64,000 bases of DNA from Spirodela intermedia (GCA_902729315.2 LR746268.1:8291501-8355500); one strand, 5' to 3'. Shown: positions 1 through 12,676, counted from the stretch's first letter. Translations and numbers: made by a program. Notes: generated by a model not told the origin, from the letters alone.

Positions 1-1357
1 GACAGGAGGATTTTAGCGGAGCTGACAAAGCCCCGAGCTGTATCCCGGGCCCACTCGAGAGTGGTCAACACCCTTTATGTCTATCTTTTGAAGAAGATCG
101 GACAACATATCTTTCAACGAAAAACTCAAACAGAGAATTCGTCTATTAATCCTCGAGGTTCCGGTGGGTCCCATGGGACGATCTGGAGTGGGACCGCCTT
201 GGGGGGATCCGACCTGGTCCTCAGTGGGCCCCGGCTAAGATCTCGTCCAGCTCCCCGCGCTCCGAACCGTCGACGCCTGTCTAACGGTTCGCTGACATGG
301 ACGAAACTCAGGCTCATCTCGTTTTGAGAAGTATAAGAGAGGAGAGGGAGGAGGGAGAGGAGGCGGGTGGTCAACTGAGCTGACTAGGACGGAAGATCTG
401 GTTTGGATTGGATGTCGGAGACGCCCCAGCGTTGTTCGTTTCCCAAAGTCTCACGGTCAAACGCGGGATGGGAATGTCTACGTGGGTCCCAGTGTAAGGA
501 GAGAGAGAGAGAGAGCAATGCCAGTCTTGCTCCGTTAGCCCCCCCCCCCCTCTACTAGAGGGACCACCGTCGAAATCCATCTTTCCCTTGTTTCGTGGGC
601 CACACGATCGATCCGCTAACGACCAAGACAGCTCTCCCGTCCAGTTAATTTCACTAAGGCGTCACTGCTTACAACCTATATGCATACATATGTGTAGAGA
701 GAGAGAGCAAATGGGCCGATTTTTGTGGGAACAAGCATGCGTGCTGAAATCACTCCACTGGGTCCAAACCTTTTAATGGGCCTACTGAAATATATCGTGG
801 GCCACTATGATACATTTGTCTATCAAATAAACCAGCCCATTAAGAGCCTCTGACTAGGGCTTCGATATTCTATGATTTTCCAAAGTTTTGTTCCCATTTA
901 AAGTAATTCGGCGCTGAAATATTCCGAGAGCACCACAAATATTCTGCCAGTAGCTTTTGATTTTATTCCATATCATTATATGCTTTACTGAGCTTTATAT
1001 AATATTATTAAAATTACGTATTGGTATTCATATAATAAATTGGTCTCATTTTTTAAAAAGCATAAGTCGCGACTTTTATAATCACGAGCACAAATAATTT
1101 ATCATCCATAGACTTGGAAGTATTGGTTGTGGGCTCTTGTCTGCTACTTCTTAACGAGCCCGATCTGAACGGTCGGTTGATCGGGTCTCACCAATGAAAT
1201 TGCGGCGGCTGTCGGAGATCTATACGGCACCACCGTTCGGGCATCGAACAAAAGTGAGTGGGCGGCTGCGCCAGGCACCTTCGGAAAGTGGGGGGGAGGG
1301 AACGGATCATTGGCGGCGGAGAGGAAGATAGCGGCGAGATTGCGGGGAGAAGGCGGC
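1..1357. other. Intergenic sequence, no gene recognised
   Basis: I see no exon with recognisable protein similarity on either strand. The stretch holds short GA tracts (around 501-516 and 697-708) and a C run near 541-550. Around 900-1110 it becomes AT-rich. From 1358 onward the sequence is duplicated at 15129. The 3' flank of the peroxidase gene lies at about 1360-1426. Confidence 0.6.
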
Positions 1358-1426
1358 GATGATCTTCTGCAAACTACGTGGGCCCTCTTATTCGTCTGGG
1401 AGCTACAGTTTTCGGCGCCGGCGGCT

Positions 1427-2657
1427 CTAGAAGGCGGCGGCCTCGCCGTCGCCGTCGACGAGGGTCGACAGGGCCTCGTCGGCGCGGGACGGGTTGCGGA
1501 TGGAGCAGTTGGCACGGATCTCCCCCTGGCTGCCGGTGAGGACATTCAGCATCCCCATCTTCGTCATGGAGTATACGAATTTCTCGAAGAAGAGGCTCTG
1601 GTCAATGGCGAAGCTGATGACGAGGTCCTTGGTCCTGCTGTCGGTGTGGAGAGTCTGGTCGGAGGTGAAGAGCCCCTGCCGGTTCATCAGGTCAAGGTAG
1701 TACTTGTTATCGAAGACGTTGGGGCTGCGGATGTCCAGCACGGTCTCGTTGTCGGTGTTGCGCTCCGGGCAGGTTCTCTTGAGGTTGTTGGCGAAGGTCT
1801 TGTCCATGACGGGGTCCTGGGTCGGGTATAGCCGGTCGGTGAAGGAGGGGCAGTGGCCGATGCCGATGGTGTGGCCGCCGGAGAGCGCCACCAGGTCGTT
1901 GGTGTCCAGTTTGAGCTTGTCGAGGGCCTTGATGAGCGACGTCGCGTTCGACGACGGCGGGGGCAGGAAGTCCAGCGTGGTCGCTCTGCTCGCGAAGGTC
2001 AGACCATCTCGTCGCCCCGTCGGCACCTTGTAGTCGGGCCCCCCAACCTGCGCCAAGCCAACAACATCAAGTCAACGCGGTGGACCAGCATGGAGGGAAA
2101 TCTTCTTAAGGTTTTTCTCTTCTCCTTTTTTTTTTTTTTTTTTTTACCAGGAAGACGGAGTCGCGTGCGGCGAGGGCGGCGATGTCGGCGCAGGAGACAA
2201 CGCGGCCGCACTCCTTCTGGAGGAGGTTGCGGATATCGTTGATGGCGTTGAAGCCGGACTGCCGGAGGGACAGGTTCGGAGGCGCGAACTTCTCGCCGTC
2301 GGTGCCGTCGAGCAAGACCGACCCGTCGCAGCCCTACACAAGGAAGACGAAGACCGCACCGTCAAGCTAAATCCCTCCGGCGGCGGCGCCACTGGTGGGA
2401 GTAGGCGATCGGATAATCACCTGGACGAAGCAGTCATGGAAGTGGATGCGGAGGAGCCCGGCGGCCAAGCCGACGTCTCTCTTGATGGCGGTCTTCAGGT
2501 AGTTCCTCACGATGGACTCGGCCTTGGGGCAGCTGCTCTTGTAGAAGGTCCACGAAAGCCCCTTCACCAGCGGAGGGTAATCGAACGCCGTCGCCCCCGT
2601 GCAGAGGAGTTGGAAAGCGGCGAGGGCCAGCAGCAGGAAGGTGCTTGCAGAGGCCAT
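1427..2657 (-). CDS. Class III secretory peroxidase, PRX12-like (3 exons)
   Basis: Exons on the minus strand are 2657-2421, 2333-2148 and 2047-1427, all in phase 0, giving 347 residues. Both introns are GT-AG. The family is a haem peroxidase (EC 1.11.1.7) that oxidises phenolics with H2O2 in the cell wall or vacuole. The N-terminus is a hydrophobic signal peptide ([15 protein letters not shown]). Distal haem motif [15 protein letters not shown] spans the first splice junction, and proximal histidine motif [15 protein letters not shown] is in exon 3. All eight conserved cysteines are visible (SSCP, HDC, GCD, KEC, SCA, GHC, RTC, ANC). The exon 3 blocks RLYPTQDP and [10 protein letters not shown], and GLFTSDQ and [12 protein letters not shown], resemble Arabidopsis PRX12-type proteins. 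The start is the only ATG before the signal peptide, with TTTATA on the plus strand (a minus-strand TATAAA) 84 bp upstream. I see no disabling change. Intron 2 contains a run of more than 20 T on the plus strand. Confidence 0.93.
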
Positions 2658-2740
2658 TAGAGAGAGAGAGAGAGAGAGAGAAAGAAGGGGGGGAAGAGAG
2701 AGAGAGACCAGGTCAAGAAGGGTAGGGGGGCTGGGTTTCA

Positions 2741-2746
2741 TTTATA
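2741..2746 (-). promoter_or_regulatory. Probable TATA box of the unit 1 peroxidase gene
   Basis: TATAAA on the minus strand lies about 84 bp upstream of the peroxidase ATG at 2657, a plausible core-promoter distance. The GA microsatellite at about 2659-2682 lies between it and the ATG, so it would fall in the 5' leader. Confidence 0.5.
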
Positions 2747-2749
2747 AGG

Positions 2750-3773
2750 ACGAAGACGGTGAAGTTTCCCGACCCTCGTGCTCAGTGGGGACGACCGCCA
2801 GTCCGAAGACTCGTGCTCAGCCCATGCATACATTTCAAATTATATAAATATTAAAAAAATTAGTCGAGTGGATAATACAATGGGTCCCACCGGAGCCTGA
2901 CCAGATCCGATCGGTGGATCGTTGTCACAGGGGAGTGATATTCTCACACCCGCCGTCCTGAAACCTTTGGTAAGTACTCATGGGCCGGGTTAAATGGCGA
3001 CTAGTACCGTGTCGGATTCATTCCATCGGCGGGGGAATATCAGTCACCGTAGATCTGCCACGTTCCCGTCATTATTAACTAGATAACCGGATCGTCGATT
3101 TTTTCCCTCGCAATTTTTCGAAAAATGCAAAATTATAGAATATTCGAAAAATTAGAAGGATTAAAAAGCATATTTTGGCGGTCAACCCATGGGGTTATTC
3201 GCGGCCGAGACGTCACGGTCGAGCTTGACGGCGCAGCTCGTGCCGACCACCCGCCGCCGTCAATGACTTTAACTAATATTTTATTATTTATTTGGGTACT
3301 GAACTGCGAAATTTCGTGGAGAAACTAGGCACCCACCAGCGCCAGCTGCTCATCATCCATGGCCTCGATCTTTGTTCATCCCATCTTGACCGTTGATTTT
3401 TCGTCTGAAAGTAGACTGCCGCCCACGTGACGATATGTCGACGTGACACAAGATTAGTTATCTATGAATCACAAATTGTTGCAATTTTCCTTTATTGAGT
3501 CCAACTGTGCCTTCGATTGAGCTGCACGAGGCGACGTTGGAAGCAGACCAGCGAGCACAGACTCTCTCTCATGTGGGCCCGAGAGAGATATTTATTTTGA
3601 ACAAAACATCTCTCGGGACTCGCAGACGTCCCTGCCCTCCACGCAAAGTAGCTTGCGCTCCTCTTTCCTCTCTCTCCCTCTCTAGCAGTAGAGAGAGAGA
3701 AAGTGAGGGGGAGAGAGAGAAAGAGAGGGAAAAAGAGAGGGAAAGAGAAAAAGAAAGAGAGAAAGAAACAGAG

Positions 3774-3778
<5 letters not shown>
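2750..3778. other. Upstream region of the unit 1 peroxidase, no gene seen
   Basis: No coding exon recognised. This block, together with part of the flanking GA tracts, is absent from unit 2. There the peroxidase ATG is followed upstream almost directly by the sequence found here at about 3828. Confidence 0.6.

Positions 3779-3830
<52 letters not shown>
3695..3830. repeat. GA-rich tract ending in a pure (GA)n microsatellite
   Basis: Purine tract with imperfect GA/GAAA from about 3695, ending in an uninterrupted (GA)n of about 50 bases (3778-3829). It marks the right junction of the deletion seen in duplication unit 2. Confidence 0.9.
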
Positions 3831-3832
<2 letters not shown>

Positions 3833-4526
3833 CGTGGTTCTCGCACTTTCACTGGTGACGAACCAGTTTAATGGCGCCGCGGCGGGGCCAACCTAGCGTC
3901 CTTGTTGCCTCGAGCAGCCGCTGGCGAGGGGACCTCGCCGACGGTCAGTGAGGAGGGGGGGGTGGGGAGGCGGGCGGCGAGGTCCGAAGAGGCGGCAGAG
4001 CAGACAACAGGCATCAATGGAGGACCACCCCGCATTACTGCGTCCATATTCTTTAAGGAAAGTTGGCCATTTGAACGGCACGGGAATAGTTTTCTTCTGC
4101 CACCTGTCAGAAAAAAGAAACCTATCGACAAGATATGGGGCACCAATGTCGTCAGCCCCCCTCTCTCTCCCTCTAGAGAGCCACATCTAGAAAGGTCCCC
4201 CGCGGCTTGTGGTGGCCAGCGAGCCGCCGCATCCACTCATGTCTTAATGAAGATAAATACGCCTCTGGTCAAACCAGGCCGCCCCCGGATCATCGATGGG
4301 TCAACTCGGAGAAGCCCACAACACGTCACATCTTCCCTCCACGCGAAAACGAGCCGTGTTCTTGTCGCCAACGAACCAACGAACCAACGATCTTTCGGAT
4401 CCAGAAGCGACCAGATTGTGAGTTCGTTTTTTCGGTTTGAATTGCTAAATCTATATGGGAAAAAAATCAGGTAATCATAGGGGGTGAATCACGCTCTCAA
4501 CCACAGATAACAGGAATGGGCGGCGC
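3831..4526. other. Gene-free spacer between peroxidase and lipoate ligase
   Basis: No exon recognised. The left part (to about 4195) is duplicated at about 16471-16735 with small deletions. The right part, next to the ligase 3' end, is unique to unit 1. Confidence 0.5.
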
Positions 4527-5637
4527 CTAAACCTCTGTTTCCGACTCTACCGACGCCTTCAGCTCCTCTTCTGTCAGGAGCTTGGTCGACTGAGTATACC
4601 CTGCCGCCGCCGGAGAGTCGGTGACGGCGCCGAGTTCGACCTGCCGGAGGGAGAAGTGATCTTCAATGGAGGCGACAGTCCGGTCGACGAAGTCCGAGCT
4701 CGAGGAGAGGAATCCCTTCATGGGGCACAGGAACTCCTCGTGCCGCCTCGACTGATCCGCACAGAAGAAAGACAGATGATTGTGAAGTCAACACGTTGAC
4801 CTAACTCATCAGAACAACCCCAGAGATTCGGACCCGCGGAGGGAGGGATCATACCGAACGATACTTGGGGGCCCGAGGAGGATGCTTCAGGTACCGCATA
4901 TTCCTGGCGTCGTAATCCCACAGAAACGACGTATGGTGCAACCACCGCGCCCTGGTTATCGACTGGGCATTTCCCCCGAACTTCCGGTCGCCAAACACAT
5001 AATCTAGAAGATAAATACCACCTCAGCTGATGACGCCGAACCCACACCTCTCTCTCTCTTCTGTGCGAAGGACTGACCATTTTCACGCAGGGAGAAGTCA
5101 ACGACGTCATGGAGAGCTTTGGCGTACAACCGGGCCGTCCAGGACATGATGGGGCAGGGGTAGGGTTGAAGGCCGGGAACTGCATCCTTGTTGCAGATAA
5201 AAGTGACGAAAATTGTGCCCTTGCCCACGACGACTGTTCCTCCGCCTGAAAACCTTCTGACCACCGGAATGCGATCTCGAAGAACAGACCGAGTCTCCAC
5301 GAGATCCGAAAGCTTCCTGCCATGAGGCGATTCCAGCATTTTGGCAATTAAATCAAGGTTATTGGAACCGTGGTTTCAAAATAATAATAATAATTATTAT
5401 AATAAAAATATTTTGGTGGTTTTTTTTAGGTCTTGGAGAGGCGGATTGTAGGAGTTACCCGGATACTCCCATGACTATGGCAGAGTCAACGGTTCCATCA
5501 TTGATAATGCACCAGTTTTCTGATGATGTTCTCAGCAGCTTCTCCTCTAAATGAAGCTGATTAATAATTGGAAAAGCTGTGGTTCTCACGAGATTCATCA
5601 GGGGTAAACTGCCATTCTTGGCATGAGAGACCGCCAT
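4527..5637 (-). CDS. Biotin/lipoate A/B protein ligase family protein (4 exons)
   Basis: Exons on the minus strand are 5637-5459, 5316-5078, 5003-4855 and 4751-4527. Together they encode 263 residues with no frame break, and all introns are GT-AG (intron 2 is 74 bp). The family (LplA/LipB fold, pfam BPL_LplA_LipB) attaches or transfers lipoyl groups to lysines of 2-oxoacid dehydrogenase subunits and glycine-cleavage H protein. Visible motifs are VVRRFSGGGTVVV (the conserved RR..GGG..V), FVTFICN, LREND-YVFGDRKFGGNAQSI across the exon 2/3 junction (K.GGNAQ contains the conserved lysine) and WLHHTSFLWDYD. It resembles the plant At3g29010-type proteins, which are poorly characterised, so the exact reaction is uncertain. 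The ATG at 5637 precedes the conserved block SLPLMNLVRT and fits the family start. There is no obvious transit peptide. The gene is present in duplication unit 1 and deleted from unit 2. Confidence 0.88.
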
Positions 5638-5639
5638 GG

Positions 5640-7164
5640 ATTTATTCACGCGGAGAACATCCCAACCTCTTTAATTCCTAGAGAGAATAAAAAAATAAAA
5701 TAAAATGAGCCAACAATTCAGGAACACAGCGAAATGTTTTCCCATAATGCTTTTGATAAATATAAAGTGCGCGTCGGGGTAGAACAAAATGCGAGACGGA
5801 ACCTTGTGAATCTCAGAAGAAACCAAATTAATTTCATTTTTTTAATCTGTTCTTCTGATTTATCTTCTCACGGCTGCAGGCACTGGAAATCTGATTTGTT
5901 ACTGACGAAAGCAGCACCTTGACCACCGTGGATATCAATTCAGAGCTCTTACCGGTGACTGCCATGAAACATTCACGATTAATGGGAATAATCTGAAAAG
6001 CCTTGAATGACCCAGAAGAAGAAAACGATCGATGGACGGAGGTTGAGACAACATTGAGCAACATAAAGGGCACATTGTGAATTCTGAATTTGATATTTTT
6101 TCCAAAGTAAATGAGATAATACTAGAGTGTTGTGTGGAAAACCTCTCAAACAGGTAGTACGATAGAGTCCTACTTACGAATTCGATCAACAACTTTTGCA
6201 TTACATGTTAAGGAACAAGAGTGTTTTTATTGAATTTTGCAGAAAAAAAGCTAAAAAACATATGCTGGATTATGTAGCATAATGCGGATCAGAAGGATAC
6301 AACAAAAGAACTCGGATCACCCGAAGCATTCTCCACGGACCAGTTCAAACGCGGGTTCATCGTGCAAACAGATGAACAAAGGCTTTCCTATCGATCATGC
6401 TTGGTAAAGCAGCAATCCAATTCCACTGATATGAAGTCAACTCGGTTCTATTCAGGGATCCACATTTTTTTTTTCCTTTTTTTCCAAGCCGCGACTTTCA
6501 GCTCGAAATGGGCATTCAATCCCAATCATTTAAAGTAAAAAACGATCAGCAGAGGCGGCAGAAAATAGAAAGCAAGTTTCCTCTTCCAACGTTTCAGTGG
6601 GCAAGATCAGAGTAAAGAAAGCTCGATGATAATACAGCACGAGAAAATAAAACTGCGAAGGGCAATCTGCTCTTCTGGCATGAATCAAGGGAGAGTAGCT
6701 CCCTTTTATTGTCTCGTCCAGACGAAAACAGGCTGTGAGACCCTAGATTTCAATACGAAGCATCCAAGTGGGGGAAGCATATCAGAACATAATCGTGAAA
6801 AAGTCCCCATTGATCTCGGAGACAAGTAAATAGAGAATCCCGTGCGGGATCAAGACAGATAAGATTGCAGCAAACAGAAAAAGGCGATGCCCACGACGGC
6901 CAGAGACCGCGAATTCAAAAGAAGCCCGACCGGTATTATACAGGCCGAGAATGCTGGGGGAGTCGGGCTTCACCGCATGTTCAGCACTCGCTGAAGGTGA
7001 GCGACGCGCAGCAACCAGATCTTCAAGGCATCGAGGAGGCTGTCCGGAACGCGGCCGCGCTCCACCGCAGAGAACCAGATGGGAGAAGGAAGCAGGATCT
7101 GGGAGGCGTGATGAACAGAGGGGAAAAACGATTTCGACGGCGCCTAAGCCCGAGAAATCGCTGT
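5640..7164 (-). other. Probable 5' leader/promoter side of the lipoate ligase gene
   Basis: No conserved coding exon recognised on either strand. Long open frames at 6782-7402 run across the gypsy LTR boundary at 7170 and do not resemble known proteins. Parts (about 6300-6550 and 7070-7169) recur in duplication unit 2 at about 16750-17250. The segment may contain 5' UTR exons of the ligase gene, which is inference. Confidence 0.35.
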
Positions 7165-7169
7165 GCTCG
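7165..7169. repeat. Target-site duplication (left), gypsy element 1
   Basis: GCTCG immediately before the LTR start TGATACG. The same five bases follow the other LTR at 12672-12676. Confidence 0.9.
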
Positions 7170-7463
7170 TGATACGATCCCGGTTCGTATCGAGCTATTG
7201 TATTTCTTCTTCCGAAGGAACGTTCCCAAATCCGAACTTGGGACGGGGGCGCCGGCGGGGATCCTTCTTCGGATGGTAAAATGAGAAGAGAGAGAGAGAG
7301 ATGATATAGGTGAACTGGAGACTTCTTACGATTTTTCCTGCTTCTTGGGGAAGGCTCCACGGTTGGATTTAAAGAAGGCTCTAACTGGGCCTGATGGGTC
7401 ATGATGGGCTATAACCCTCTCTTCTTACTTGTTCTGGTAGAGGCCCTCATTGGGCCTGTATCA
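7170..7463 (-). repeat. 3' LTR of gypsy element 1, internally deleted
   Basis: 294 bp, against 448 bp for the partner LTR. Both ends align with 12224-12671, but about 150 bp from the middle are missing. In the first 63 bases I count 7 differences from the partner, mostly transitions. Confidence 0.9.
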
Positions 7464-7469
7464 ATACTC

Positions 7470-10400
7470 CCCCCATGAGTTTAAAGCGGCTAGCTTGTCT
7501 TCAAGCTGGAATTCAGGAAACTGCAGCGCTACGACAGGAGCCGACTCTCACGAGGCTTCAAATTTAGGCAGTTGCTTCCATTTGATCAAAACACGACTGC
7601 CATCCGGAGCAGGTTTGACATCTAGCTACTCTTCTGATTCCACCCTCCACTCCCGATCTGCTGATAATGACGTAGGAAGGTCAGGTGGCGTGATTCCATC
7701 TATCGAAGCTCTCATGAGCTGCAAAACATGAAAGACAAGGTGTAATGCAGAATGAGGGGGTAGATCCAACTTATATGGCACATGACCCATCCGTTGCAAT
7801 ATCAAGTAGGATCCGAAATATTTAGGACCCAATTTCTCGTTCAGTCATCATGCCACATCTCTTCAAAGTGCATATCTCTTCTATGCACGTCTTCATGCAG
7901 GCTTGGACACGTGCCAAATGGATCTTCAACAGTTCTAAAATTTGATCTTGCTCTAATAGATATTGGTCCATAGCGTCTAAGGGTGACGTGGCGAACCCAT
8001 AACGCACAACGGTCGGCGGAGTTCTGTCATATACTATTTGGAAGGGTGTCATCCTGATAGCCGAATAATGCGAAGTGTTGTAGTGCAGTTCGGCCCAATG
8101 AAACCACTCTCACCACCGTACACAGGGTTTGTCTCCTACAAAGCAGCACAGGTAACTTTCCAAGCTACGATTCACCACTTCGGTCTGACCATCCGTCTCA
8201 GGGTGATAGGATGAACTCATTTTAAGTGCCGTCCCTTGTTGCAAGTGGAGTTATTTCCAAAAAGTTGCTGGTGAACATATTGCCACGATCAGAGATAATA
8301 GAAATTGGGACTCCATGCAAGCAGACAATCTCATTGGCGAAACTAGTTGCTACATCCTTGGCCGAAAATGGGTGTTTCATTAGAATGTAATAATCGTACC
8401 TATTGAGGCGGTCCGCCACCACCATAATGCAGACATACCCCTTGGACTTAAGCAATCCTTCCACAAAATTCATCGCGATATCCTCCCAGATCCGGATGGG
8501 AATCGGCAAGGGTTGAAGAAGACCTGCGGCAATTGTGTGTCTGACTTGAAGCGCAAGCACACATCACAATTGTTGAAGTGTTACTTGATATCTTTCTTCA
8601 TACCTGACCAGAAAAAATTACTAAGTTAGTCGAGAGTAAGTCTTCTGGATGTTCCCCCCAACGCTCGATCATGAAATTCCTCCAAGAGTTTCTTAAGTGA
8701 AGTAGATGTCTTCGTCAATGCCAGATATCCCTTGTACATCAGCAGCCTCCTTGGTAGCGCATAATGCGAGTATGTCTGACCCTTTGCTTGTAACCCTTTT
8801 AGTATCTCTGAGAGGCGCGGATCTTCCTGCACCTCCAGACGAATGGCCTCTAAGTAGAGCCACTCTGACGTGGATAGAGAAAATAATTGTAAGGTATCCA
8901 TAGAAGGATGGCGAGACAACACATCTGCCACTCGATTTTTTTGTCTCTCATTGTAATAAATACCGAAGGAATAACCTATGAGTTTGGATAATCACTCGTG
9001 ATGCTGTCCGTACACTTCCTGTTGATCAAAGAGGTACTTGAGGCTGTACTAGTCAGTCTTGATAGTGAAATGCTGAAACATTAAGTAGTGTTTCTATTTG
9101 TGTACAACTAGCACAACGGTCATTAGCTCTCGCTTATACACAAAACAAATACGAGCGGTAGGAGCTAATACTTTGCTAAAGAAGAAAGCCAACAGTCTCT
9201 CCTGTTATATGAGTACTGCTCCCATCCCAACGCTAGAAGCATCTGTCTCTAGAACGAAGGGCTGAGAAAAATTTAGGAGTATCAGTACTAGGGTAGAAGC
9301 CATAACTCGTTTGAGCTCATCAAATACTCGTTGTGCTGATGTAGACCAAGTGAATGAATCTTTTTTAAAAGTTGTGTGAGACGCTCAGTGATCCCCCCAT
9401 AGCATACCACAAACTGCTTGTAATATCATGTCAGTCCCAAAAACCCTCGCAATTGTTTCAGATTCTTCGAATTCGGCCAATCTTGAATATCATGAATTTT
9501 TCCTTCATCTGTGGCTACACCGGTGACCGATATCCAATGGCCCAAGTACTCTAAATTATCTAGAAAGAAAAAAATATTTCTTGGTATTGATCGTTAATTG
9601 ATAATCGTTGAGTAAGCTGAAAACCTTCTTCATATGATCTTCATGGTCTAGCTGCGACCTATTGAACACTAATATATCGTCAAAGAAAACTAGAACAAAT
9701 CTGCGAAGAAAAAGGACAAATATTCTATTCATCAATGACTGAAACGTCGCGAGCGTATTTGAGAGGCTAAATAGCATCACCAAATATTTGTAGTTGTCTT
9801 GATGGGTGTGAAAAGTCGTCTTTTGAATGTCCTCATCTTTCATTCTGATTTGATGATAACTAGATTTTAGATCTAGCTTGGAGAAGACTGTGGCACAATG
9901 TAACTCCTCCAAAAGCTCATCCAAAATCGGTTGAGCACCATTACGCGGTTGAGAGCTCTGTACTGAACACAGAATCTCCAGGTGTTGTCTTTTTTCTTTA
10001 CTAATAGGGCAGGGCTGGAATACAAATTGTTCGAATGTCGGATGATACCCATATGTAGCTATTCTTCCACCAATTTCTCTAGCTCATTCTTTTGTTAGTG
10101 AGAATAGCGATAGATGCGTCAATTCACTACTGTTGTCTTAGGTAACAATATAATTGTGTGGTCTGCTAGCATGGTATGAGGAAACACAAAGTCAGAGGAG
10201 AAAACACGAGGGAAGGTCTGTTGAAACACTTTCATCGTCCCCTCCTGGGATCCCGCCTCTAAAGGCTTTGATAATTTAGATGAAAAGTGTAGTCTAAAAG
10301 TAGAAGCCCCACACAATGCCTTTGGTGCTCTTGATTGTCTGCCCCCCCCCCCCCCAAACAGTTGGCTGTTGAATCCAAAAGTACAATGAAGATAATGCTT

Positions 10401-11100
10401 TACTCCATCAACCCAAAAGCACAATAGAGTAGCTTGTAGTTAGTCTGAATTCAACCCAAGGTCCGTAACCACTGTGCCCCCAGGACAACCTCGATCTCAA
10501 TATGATCGAGAGGCAAGAAATCCTGGACAAAAGAGAACCCTTGGATGGATATGGGCAGGCCCGTGCAGAAATCCTACCCATGGATAACATGGTCATCTCG
10601 GAGCTTAATGCTATATGAATAACCTCGTGAAGTGGGAAGACTCAGGCGTCTGATCACCCCGCGGCAGATGAAGTTATGCGTGATCAGTACATCCACTGTG
10701 TGATTCTGAATGGTCCCCGATATCAAAATAGTGCCACTACTCGTGACCTCTAAAGTAGTATAGAGTGAGAGGCCATGGTGCCTGTCATGTCCAAGTCTAC
10801 CTCCTTTAACACTGGTGCATCATCCTTTTCTGAGTTGCTCTTGTCTACTGCCTCCTCCATGATATAACAATGTAACTCTTTTTTGCACCGCTGACTCGGT
10901 GTGAACTTTTCGTTGTAGCGAAAACAAATGCCTTGCGCGCGTCGATGTTGCATTTCTTCCAAGGTGAGGTCAAACGGCCTCCTACCATTATGCAACGGCT
11001 GACCCTGTCTTGGATCCTGTCACTACTACTGCCCCACAATATTATCATTCCACCTTACTTGTCACTTACAGATTCAATGAGAAATCATGAGTAACTGAGC
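7470..11100 (-). pseudogene. Degenerate gag-pol of gypsy element 1
   Basis: Read on the minus strand. Zinc-knuckle-like remnant at about 10890-10960 (CFRYNEKFTPSQRCK, one cysteine replaced by Y). Protease region about 10120-10700. Reverse transcriptase 9556-9924 with [13 protein letters not shown] and the catalytic box VFFDDILVF. RNase H about 8950-9550. Integrase 7822-8931 with ADVLSRHP, SDRGNMFTS and TPFQIVYDR. A C-terminal segment (7626-7832 and beyond) contains YKLDLPPHSALH and then a chromodomain-like block VLIKWKQLPKFEAS interrupted by stops. Frames change repeatedly, so it is not expressed as a polyprotein. Confidence 0.9.
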
Positions 11101-12207
11101 TTCGATGTCGAGGGTAATTTCCTATATTTTCATGATATCCTTTGGATTTTGGTGGTTCAGAACATCTTGGATGTCATCTTGGAGGGCTGCAAAATTGACT
11201 AAAATTGAGAGATAAGGTCTTCTACTAACCCAATTTGCCATAGGGCCTTACCATCAAAATAAGTCATTGCTGTCCAAATGCGATCTTGGTCATACATCTT
11301 GTTGAGGCGGAAAAATTATTCCACTCGAAGTAATTAGCCTTTTGGGTTGTCGCTCATAAATATAAAAAATCTCCCCCTTGCGCTGTAAACTATCCCCGCA
11401 CTAGTCTCTAGATACTGTCCGGCGACTAGCCGGAATTGCCTTGTCAACACTCAGTGAGCCTTTGGTCACATCCTCGTCCGGTTCAAAAGAGAGGGCCTCA
11501 TCGTAAAATTTCTCTTCCCAAGGTGATGTATGAGGGGAGCCGAGTTCCTTGCAACCCCAGTCAAGGTAGCGATCCTTCCCACACTTCAGCCCTGGCTGGT
11601 GGCAAGAGGAGATTAGAATAACACCCTCTCCTTTGTCTCCGCATTTGGGCTCCGTCAGGTAACCGATTGGGGGCCCCCAAATTGCCATGGGCTACTCCTT
11701 TGGGCTACTTCTTCTTGACCGGTTTGCTGCGATGTGGGTCCCCCAAGTTGGGTGATGAGAACGAACGATGATTTGCAGGGGCGACTGGGTGGTTGGCAGC
11801 GATGCAGGCGCTGCTACAGTACCTCCGGCACAAGTAATAGGCCATCCTTGGAAACGCCACCTTGCGTGAGATCGCCCCTAGAATCCTCTGGGTCGAGGTG
11901 CTCCATGTAGTACGCAGTAAGGTGATATGTTGGGGAACTCACTGTGTCCTGGGGGGAAGAACCGGAGGCCCACCCACAGCCACAAACAGAGGTTCCGTAG
12001 GCGCCGAAGAGTCCCGAGTTTGGGACATGACATGAAGGTAGGCTTTCAGTAGGGCGTGAAGGGTAGTCAAAGCCGAAGAATGTTGATTCTAGGACAACTC
12101 CATTTTCTTTTATAGAACCACGATTTTGGCATTCATCCGGACCTCCAAATCTTCCATTTTCGCTCCTTGTGTTCTGGTGATCATAAATCTGAAGTTGGAG
12201 GTTTCTC

Positions 12208-12223
12208 TAGCTCTGATACCCGT
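12208..12223 (-). other. Primer-binding site of gypsy element 1
   Basis: Minus-strand reading after the LTR end is ACG then GGTATCAGAGCTA, nearly complementary to the 3' end of plant initiator tRNA-Met (family signature TGGTATCAGAGC). It fixes the element's orientation. Confidence 0.75.
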
Positions 12224-12671
12224 TGATATGATTCCGATTCGTATCTAGCTATTGTATTTCTTCTTCTGAAGGAACATTACCAAATCTTACCAGACAAAAG
12301 GCTTCCATAGAGGGAGAGGAACCCCAAACGGAAAAGGTAGAAGAGAGGCAGGGGAAGGAGACAGTCTTAAGGTCTCTCCTAGGGAAGGGGGCGTTGGCAG
12401 GGATTCTTATTCTTGTGACAGGGATAGTAGAATCAGAACGGAGAGAGAGAGCCCAATAAGGGACTCGACAGTAAGCTTTCGCAGTTAATATCTGAGATTG
12501 ATGATGTAACTAAGTGGGTATCACGATGCCTTACTTCTGATTTTTCCTGCTACCTAGGGAAAGCTCCACGATTGGATTTAAAAGAGACTCTAATTGGGCC
12601 TGATGGGTCATGATGGGCCATACCCTCTCTTCTTCCTTGTTCTGGTAGAGTCCCTTATTGGGCCTGTATCA
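12224..12671 (-). repeat. 5' LTR of gypsy element 1
   Basis: 448 bp, TGATATGATTCC to CCTGTATCA, followed directly by the target duplication GCTCG (12672-12676). It is full-length relative to the shortened partner at 7170-7463. Confidence 0.92.
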
Positions 12672-12676
12672 GCTCG

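Larger units (their letters stand above)
7170..12671 (-). mobile_element. Ty3/gypsy chromovirus-like LTR retrotransposon (degenerate), element 1
   Basis: A 5.5-kb element in minus orientation. LTRs at 7170-7463 and 12224-12671 both start TGATA and end TATCA. They are flanked by the 5-bp duplication GCTCG. Inside the 5' LTR (right side) lies a primer site matching initiator tRNA-Met (GGTATCAGAG on the minus strand, 12211-12220). A purine tract (GGGGGGAG, minus) abuts the 3' LTR at about 7468-7475. Domain order on the minus strand is gag, protease, reverse transcriptase, RNase H, integrase, chromodomain-like tail, as in Ty3/gypsy. Coding frames are broken by many stops. The corresponding unfilled site survives in the paralogous unit at 17246-17250. 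Confidence 0.95.

Noticed and set aside
1310-1831. Plus-strand frames overlapping the peroxidase exon 3
   Set aside because: Antisense shadows of a GC-rich exon; the minus strand carries all peroxidase motifs.
6782-7402. 206-codon minus-strand frame ending in hydrophobic residues
   Set aside because: It crosses the precise gypsy LTR boundary at 7170, so it cannot be an ancestral gene; no similarity to known small membrane proteins could be defended.
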